A DNA stretch of 64,000 bases, taken from the NCBI RefSeq assembly GCF_041530365.1, contig NZ_CP168034.1:1736001-1800000 (forward strand), read 5' to 3'. Every line of letters starts with the position of its first letter. Positions within the stretch are counted from its first letter, which is position 1. The translations under genes and the position numbers were made by a program. A model generated the notes under the pieces. It worked only from the letters and a program-made list of their open reading frames with translations, was not told the origin of the DNA and did no database searches. Positions 59,168-64,000 of the stretch are shown here, piece by piece. The DNA comes from Capnocytophaga sp. ARDL2. GTDB lineage: Bacteria > Bacteroidota > Bacteroidia > Flavobacteriales > Flavobacteriaceae.

Positions 59168-59830
59168 TTAATCCCAACACTCCATCATTAATAAGTGTCC
59201 TCGTTCATAGGTGATTTCTACGATTCCATCTTCCAATACACTGTTGCTATTACCTGTACGAACGCCCAATTCTAAACTGTCGTTTTGCAAGGGATATACT
59301 AAATTTTTTGTAGTAATTCCTTCAACTTTTCCAATAGGCATTAGGGAAATCACCGTGTCTTTTGTGTACCATTTTTTGTATGTTTTGGGCAAAACAAATA
59401 TTTTGGAATAATCGTCAAATAAAACAATTTCCAACTGCTGAGAAAATTTTGCAATACAGGTAATATTATTTAGTGTATGATCCATTCTTTTGCCTGTTGC
59501 CCAAATTACATTTGCCATTTTGTGTCCTCGTTCGATAAGAAAGTGAAATGCCTTTTCCAAATCGGTAGAATTTTGACATGAATAAGGGATAATTTCCAAT
59601 GGATATTGAAGTTCTTTGTATTTTTCGGAATTGAAACCACGGTCGAAATCTCCCAATAGCACATCAATTTTGATACCCAATTCCAACACTCGGTCGATGG
59701 CAGAATCCAATACCACTACCAGCGGACTCCATTCTAATAATTGATGCATAAGGTCGATGTTACAAGCCTCGCCATTGGCAATGATTAAGGCAGGTTCTTG
59801 GTCGTCGCGTACAATATGATGTGATGACAT
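59168..59830 (-). CDS. Thiamine pyrophosphokinase
   Basis: Transfers pyrophosphate from ATP to thiamine, making the cofactor ThDP. 220 residues with VVVLDSAIDRV, VLLGDFDRG, NSTDLEKAFHFLIERG and ATGKRMDHTLNNI, which match the family's GDxDS, TDxxKA and GGRxDH motifs, and a C-terminal beta domain with SVLEDGIVEITYERGHLL. The first motif reads GDFDR rather than GDLDS. Complete; divergent from the rhodanese gene. Confidence 0.9.
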   Translation of the reverse strand: MSSHHIVRDDQEPALIIANGEACNIDLMHQLLEWSPLVVVLDSAIDRVLELGIKIDVLLGDFDRGFNSEKYKELQYPLEIIPYSCQNSTDLEKAFHFLIERGHKMANVIWATGKRMDHTLNNITCIAKFSQQLEIVLFDDYSKIFVLPKTYKKWYTKDTVISLMPIGKVEGITTKNLVYPLQNDSLELGVRTGNSNSVLEDGIVEITYERGHLLMMECWD

Positions 59831-59995
59831 GTTTTTTTGTATTGTAATATGCTAATTGTTGCAAAAATAGGTAATTTTGTTTAGAGAGGTAAAGTATAGT
59901 AGTAATAAATGTTTCATCTGTATATTTAGCTAATTTTGTGAGAGAAAATAAAATAATATTTACTATTTTTGTAAATTATTAATCAAATAAAAGAT

Positions 59996-60300
59996 ATGGA
60001 TTTAGCACAAGAACAATGGTGGCAAGAGGTTCAAAATGATAGCAATGCTGTGATTTTGGATGTTCGTACATTAGAAGAAATTGAAGAAGGGAAAATCCCT
60101 GGATCAATCAATCACGATTTTTATCAAGGTCAAGATTTTTTAAATGCTTTAGAAGCATTGGACAAAACTAAAAACTACTATGTATATTGTCGTTCGGGCA
60201 ATAGAAGTGGACAAGCTTGTATGTTAATGAATCAATTAGGAATCAACAATACTTTCAATTTGGTTGGTGGAACAAACGAGTGGAACGGCCACTTGAATAA
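59996..60300 (+). CDS. Rhodanese-like protein, one-base frameshift at the end
   Basis: About 101 residues of a single rhodanese domain; the catalytic loop is YCRSGNRSGQACM (Cys about residue 62). As written the frame runs on to 60394 through a terminator, ending in unrelated residues. Adding one C near 60288 (AACGGCCACTT to AACGGCCCACTT) gives the family end EWNGPLE and TAA at 60298-60300. Sulfur-transfer substrate unknown. Confidence 0.87.
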
Positions 60301-60306
60301 TTTTTG

Positions 60307-60355
60307 TGAAAAAGGTGTCGAAAAACCTACTTTTCAGACACCTTTTTCATTTTTA
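60307..60355 (+). terminator. Terminator of the rhodanese gene
   Basis: GAAAAAGGTGTC (60308-60319) pairs with GACACCTTTTTC (60337-60348), followed by ATTTTT. Its position just after the restored stop supports the frameshift reading. Confidence 0.82.
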
Positions 60356-60451
60356 CCACATAGACACATAGTTTTTTTACAACTGAGAACCTGAGATTTT
60401 ATTAAATTGCAGATACGCTACGATTTAAAACATAAGATACAACGGGTATAA
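60354..60451 (+). repeat. Dispersed intergenic repeat, family 1 (second copy)
   Basis: ACCACATAGACACATAG, GAGAACCTGAGATTTT and ACGCTACGATTT blocks parallel 31860-31967 in the same orientation. Confidence 0.62.
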
Positions 60452-60533
60452 AACTACACTTGTGGATGAATTGAAAAAAAACACTAATTTATATGAAAAA
60501 ACATTGTTTGTAAGCTAAATATCATTTAAAATC

Positions 60534-61181
60534 ATGATAGAACTAATAGACTTTATACTACATATCGATCAATATTTATTCGAGTTTGTCAATCAATACG
60601 ACACTTGGATTTATGTCATTCTTTTTGCAATCATTTTTATAGAAACAGGCTTGGTTATCATGCCGTTTTTACCAGGAGACTCCTTGTTGTTTGCCACGGG
60701 AATGTTGGCAGCACAACCTAATAGTATGAATATTTATATCGTAACCTTGGTGATGTTGGTAGCGGCTATTTTGGGCGATACACTCAATTATACCATAGGA
60801 AAACATTTAGGAGATAAAATGGTGAATTTCAAACTATTTGGAAAACAACCCGTAAAACCTGAATATTTGGAAAAAACGCAACAATTTTATGAAAAATATG
60901 GAAGTAAAACCATAGTAATTGCTCGTTTTGTACCGATCGTGCGTACATTGGCTCCGTTTGTTGCAGGAATAGGAAAAATGCATTATCCTACATTTTTGTC
61001 TTACAATATTATTGGAGGTTGTATTTGGGTGATCGGCGTTACATTCGCAGGGTATTTCTTAGGTGAAATCCCTTTGATCAAGAACAATTTTTCTAAAGTG
61101 GTGTTGATTATTATTTTGCTATCTATATTGCCGATTGTTTTTTCATATTTCAAAGAGAGAAGAAAATTAGGCGTTAAATAA
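60534..61181 (+). CDS. DedA family membrane protein
   Basis: 215 residues with about five hydrophobic segments. DedA landmarks: FIETGLVIMPFLPGDSLLFA (Glu-containing re-entrant loop), LGDTLNYTIGKHLG, FYEKYGSKTIVIARFVPIVR and TLAPFVAGIGKMHY. DedA proteins act in membrane lipid (undecaprenyl phosphate or phospholipid) recycling. It is flanked by intergenic repeats. Confidence 0.9.
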   Translation: MIELIDFILHIDQYLFEFVNQYDTWIYVILFAIIFIETGLVIMPFLPGDSLLFATGMLAAQPNSMNIYIVTLVMLVAAILGDTLNYTIGKHLGDKMVNFKLFGKQPVKPEYLEKTQQFYEKYGSKTIVIARFVPIVRTLAPFVAGIGKMHYPTFLSYNIIGGCIWVIGVTFAGYFLGEIPLIKNNFSKVVLIIILLSILPIVFSYFKERRKLGVK

Positions 61182-61252
61182 AGTTTTAACACCAAGAAAA
61201 GTAGAGAAAAACAAAATGAAGTAGAAAGAATTCAAGGTTTATCTTAATCTAC

Positions 61253-61325
61253 ACATTAGTCTTCCTTATTTCTAAAAGCGAAGCGTCTCTGTTTCTCCGT
61301 TGTGAAAACAAAAAACTATATGGTA
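61253..61325 (-). repeat. Dispersed intergenic repeat, family 1 (reverse copy)
   Basis: AAAAGCGAAGCGTCTCTGTT and the facing CTATATGGT match the reverse complement of 31860-31967 in order, with divergence. Confidence 0.5.
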
Positions 61326-61344
61326 AAAAAATAAAATGATAAAA

Positions 61345-62703
61345 ATGAATTCCTTAATTCAAAAATACAATATACCAGGACCAAGATACACCAGCTATCC
61401 CACAGTACCTTTTTGGAAAACAGAAGAATTTTCCGAAGAGCAATGGAAACTACGAGTGAAAAAAACATTTCAAGCGACCAACTCTACAGAAGGGATTTCG
61501 TTGTACATTCACCTGCCGTTTTGTGAGAGTTTATGTACCTTTTGTGGATGTCATAAACGCATTACCAAACGCCACGAACTCGAAAATCCGTATATCGAAA
61601 CTTTGCTTAAAGAATGGCAATTGTACTTAAATCTCTTTGATGAAAAACCTGTGCTGAAAGAATTACACCTTGGCGGTGGTACGCCCACTTTTTTCAGTCC
61701 AGAGAGTTTAAAAGAGTTGTTAGAAACCATATTTTCGACTTCGATAGTTCCAGTAGATGCTATTTATAGTTTTGAAGGACATCCTAATAATACCTTGTTT
61801 GAGCATTTAAAAACATTGAGAGATTTAGGTTTTACTCGTGTAAGTTTTGGTGTACAGGATTACGACCCAAAAGTGCAAAAAGCCATTCATCGCATACAAT
61901 CTTTTGAAAAAGTACAAGAGGTAACGGAGTGGGCGAGAGCGTTGGGCTATACTTCGGTGTCGCACGATATTATTTATGGATTGCCTTTTCAGACAGTGGA
62001 AAGCATAGAGCAGACCATTGCCAATACCAAAAAATTACAACCTGATAGAATTTCGTTTTACAGTTACGCCCATGTGCCGTGGATAAAGGGCAACGGACAG
62101 CGAGGTTTCAAAGACGAAGACCTACCCAAAGACGAAGAAAAACGCAATTTGTACGAATTGGGAAAACAGCGATTGCAAGAAGCAGGATATTACGAAATAG
62201 GAATGGATCATTTTGCATTGGAAAGCGATAGTTTGTATCAATCGTTTAAAAATGCAACGATGCACCGCAATTTTATGGGGTATAGCTCATCAAAAACTTC
62301 GCTAATGATAGGGTTGGGTATGTCGTCGATAGGGGATACCCAGGATAGTTTTTATCAGAATGAAAAAGAATTGGAGAAATATACTGCATTGGTTGCAGAA
62401 GGAAAATTCCCACTTTTGAAAGGGCATTTACATTCCGATGAAGATTTGATTTTGCGTCAGACGATTTTGGATATTATCTGTCATTTTCAAACCGATTTGT
62501 CAAAGGTGTATTTGATCATTTCTCAAGAAGAAATCGAAAAAAAATTGGAAGAATTGATAAAAGATCAATTGTTGACTATTGAAAACCATCAATTGACTGT
62601 AACTGAATTAGGAAAAACCTTTGTGAGAAATATCTGTATGGCGTTTGATGATTATTTGATAAAAAATCAACCCAAAACACAATTGTTTTCTATGACGATA
62701 TAG
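61345..62703 (+). CDS. hemN: Oxygen-independent coproporphyrinogen III oxidase (radical SAM)
   Basis: Oxygen-independent decarboxylation step of haem synthesis. 452 residues from ATG 61345 (MNSLIQKYNIPGPRYTSYP); an ATG three codons upstream is also possible. Radical-SAM iron-sulfur site Cys60-x3-Cys64-x2-Cys67 (FCESLCTFCGC). Further landmarks: LGGGTPTFFSP, RVSFGVQDYDPKVQKAIHR and FMGYSSSKTS. Complete and of normal HemN length. Confidence 0.93.
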   Translation: MNSLIQKYNIPGPRYTSYPTVPFWKTEEFSEEQWKLRVKKTFQATNSTEGISLYIHLPFCESLCTFCGCHKRITKRHELENPYIETLLKEWQLYLNLFDEKPVLKELHLGGGTPTFFSPESLKELLETIFSTSIVPVDAIYSFEGHPNNTLFEHLKTLRDLGFTRVSFGVQDYDPKVQKAIHRIQSFEKVQEVTEWARALGYTSVSHDIIYGLPFQTVESIEQTIANTKKLQPDRISFYSYAHVPWIKGNGQRGFKDEDLPKDEEKRNLYELGKQRLQEAGYYEIGMDHFALESDSLYQSFKNATMHRNFMGYSSSKTSLMIGLGMSSIGDTQDSFYQNEKELEKYTALVAEGKFPLLKGHLHSDEDLILRQTILDIICHFQTDLSKVYLIISQEEIEKKLEELIKDQLLTIENHQLTVTELGKTFVRNICMAFDDYLIKNQPKTQLFSMTI

Positions 62704-62734
62704 TATGTATTAGGGGCTGAAAAGTAGGTTTTGT

Positions 62735-62803
62735 GTCATTCAGACGAAGGAAGAATCTTTTTATATTGTTTATTTTCATAAATTTCTCCTTTCGTCGAAA
62801 TGA
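62735..62803. repeat. Dispersed intergenic repeat, family 3 (facing pair)
   Basis: GTCATTCAGACGAAGGAAG faces TTTCTCCTTTCGTCGAAATGA, making an imperfect hairpin. The element resembles that at 49580. Confidence 0.55.
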
Positions 62804-62912
62804 TAAATATTTTAAATAATTGAATTTTCGGACACCTTTTGATTCTCCATTGTGGAAAAAAATCGATGTGGGTATATATCAATGACAAAATGTTTCACAT
62901 AATCCATTTAAC

Positions 62913-63110
62913 ATGAAAAAAGAAACTAAAAATTATTTATTGAATGTATTTTTTATATCGTGGTTGTTATTCGGAATATTTTATTTCGACCGTGAAGATA
63001 CTTCCTTTGCTAAAAATTGGTTTTCCTATATAGGATTTGTAGCCTTTGCAGGATATTTTTTGTATTCATTGAACAAAGCAGCAAAAGAACAGGAAAAAAA
63101 TAGAAAATAA
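62913..63110 (+). CDS. Small membrane protein, function unknown
   Basis: 65 residues with two predicted helices (about 8-24 and 38-53) and a charged tail (KAAKEQEKNRK). I do not recognise the family. The coding character is reasonable (ATG, no overlap with a larger frame), but the size leaves doubt. Confidence 0.55.
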   Translation: MKKETKNYLLNVFFISWLLFGIFYFDREDTSFAKNWFSYIGFVAFAGYFLYSLNKAAKEQEKNRK

Positions 63111-63221
63111 CGCATTAGTAGGTGCAAATTGCAATTTGCACCAATAGTTATTTGCCCCAAAATAGATTCAATCATTTATTCAATCGCAATTAGCCATTTT
63201 CAAAGTCGATTTGCCCTATTT

Positions 63222-64000
63222 TTATATTTTTTTTACATCAAAATCAGAGGTAGTATCATACCAAAGAAAGCCGTTTTTTACCACCAAAGGGGAGTCGATG
63301 TTGTTGGTATAAAGGCTGCCTGTTCCCAAACCTTGTGGCATAGGGTTATTGAGGCTGAATGTCCATTGAGCAATGGCATTAAGACCGATGTTGCTTTCCA
63401 GTGCAGAGGTAATCCACCATGGAATGTTGAATGAATTGGCAATGTCTATCCATTCTTGTGAACCTTTAAATCCGCCTACTAAACTTGGCTTTAGGATGAT
63501 GTACTGCGGACGAATTTTTTCAATCACTTGTTTTTTATCTTCATAATTTACAACGCCAATCAATTCTTCGTCCAACGCAATTGGGAGGGGAGTTTTGCTA
63601 CACAATGATCTCATTTCGTTGATTTGACCAGCTTTGATCGGTTGTTCGATACTGTGAATAGAAAATTTTGATAAAATATTTAATTTTTCCTCAACAGTTT
63701 CTAACGAAAAAGCACCATTTGCATCCACGCGTATTTCTATACGGTCAGCAGAGAAGTGTTCTCTGATATAAGAGAGCAATCGACATTCTTCATTAAAATC
63801 GATAGCTCCAATTTTTAGTTTGATACAGTTGAAACCTTGAGCGATTTTTTCATCTATTTGTAGTTTCATGTTTTCAGCAGATTCCATCCATACCAAACCG
63901 TTGATAGGAATTCCTTTTGTTCCATCGGAAAATTCATGGAGAAATAATTGAAAAGGATGGTTGCTTTCCAAAGATAAAAATGCCTGTTCTACTCCAAATT
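63222..64000 (-). CDS. menC: o-Succinylbenzoate synthase, 5' end beyond window
   Basis: Enolase-superfamily dehydratase of menaquinone synthesis. Visible chain continues from the window edge (AFLSLESNHPFQLF). Catalytic and metal residues: KLKIG (Lys), VDANGAFS (Asp), SIEQP (Glu), ALDEEL (Asp), and ILKPSLVGG (Lys). The C-terminus is complete at 63222. The N-terminal cap domain lies right of base 64000. Confidence 0.9.
   Translation of the reverse strand, partial: FGVEQAFLSLESNHPFQLFLHEFSDGTKGIPINGLVWMESAENMKLQIDEKIAQGFNCIKLKIGAIDFNEECRLLSYIREHFSADRIEIRVDANGAFSLETVEEKLNILSKFSIHSIEQPIKAGQINEMRSLCSKTPLPIALDEELIGVVNYEDKKQVIEKIRPQYIILKPSLVGGFKGSQEWIDIANSFNIPWWITSALESNIGLNAIAQWTFSLNNPMPQGLGTGSLYTNNIDSPLVVKNGFLWYDTTSDFDVKKI

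Noticed and set aside
60301..60394. Genuine C-terminal extension of the rhodanese
   Set aside because: The extension is read through a strong terminator and a dispersed repeat; restoring one C gives the family's normal end.

Overview
The window is an AT-rich stretch of a Bacteroidota chromosome, most likely family Flavobacteriaceae (the genus is not resolved). The evidence is the tmRNA tag GEENYALAA, promoters of the TTG-N19-TAnnTTTG type, a PorZ-RecO gene pair, a protein with a gliding-motility/type IX secretion C-terminal domain, a split transketolase, a GSCFA protein, and ExbB/ExbD/TonB genes downstream of a Glu/Leu/Phe/Val dehydrogenase. Most of it is core chromosome, with several patches of decay and mobile DNA.

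Layout. 1-2250: 5' part of monomeric isocitrate dehydrogenase and two tRNA-Arg genes. 2367-7454: a minus-strand operon (ankyrin protein, DUF2271 protein, PepSY/flavodoxin/reductase fusion, ApbE) that looks like an envelope electron-transfer module. 7575-8941: a decayed O-acyltransferase gene. 8991-9777: initiator tRNA, tmRNA, tRNA-Tyr. 9821-12876: class I ribonucleotide reductase plus a thioesterase. 13535-19403: two small conserved genes, an S9 peptidase, GSCFA and ABC-F genes. 19581-20212: a dead DUF3841 gene. 20216-28556: TruC, RdgB, DoxX-like protein, DnaG, an epimerase, CopA and a CPBP protease. 28723-30571: a methyltransferase, an IS5-family element, and the stump of a second copA.

30837-38875: transketolase halves, glutamate-type dehydrogenase with ExbB/ExbD/TonB, an IS orfA remnant, PEP carboxykinase. 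38947-47747: DUF423, Lon, PorZ, RecO, acyltransferase, FolP, an IS remnant and a broken epimerase. 47882-51161: a Sco/DUF420 cluster leading into TsaB. 51260-52074: a dead BRO-type antirepressor. 52133-54636: DegT aminotransferase, AraC regulator, FabG. 54699-58978: a repeat-rich surface protein and a T9SS substrate. 59168-64000: thiamine pyrophosphokinase, rhodanese, DedA, HemN and the start-truncated MenC.

Two kinds of broken gene should be kept apart. The acyltransferase, DUF3841, BRO, copA-stump and epimerase genes carry several lesions or truncations and are true pseudogenes. DUF2271, transketolase N-half, GDH, PEP carboxykinase, Lon, DegT and rhodanese each differ from an intact frame by exactly one base. 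For such core genes base-calling or assembly error is the simplest explanation. Intergenic regions also carry at least three families of dispersed repeats.

I found no CRISPR array, prophage or recognisable defence island. The least conventional items are the flavin/PepSY operon, a DnaG with no zinc ligands, a ribonucleotide reductase with no ATP-cone on either subunit, and the 360-bp repeat surface protein.
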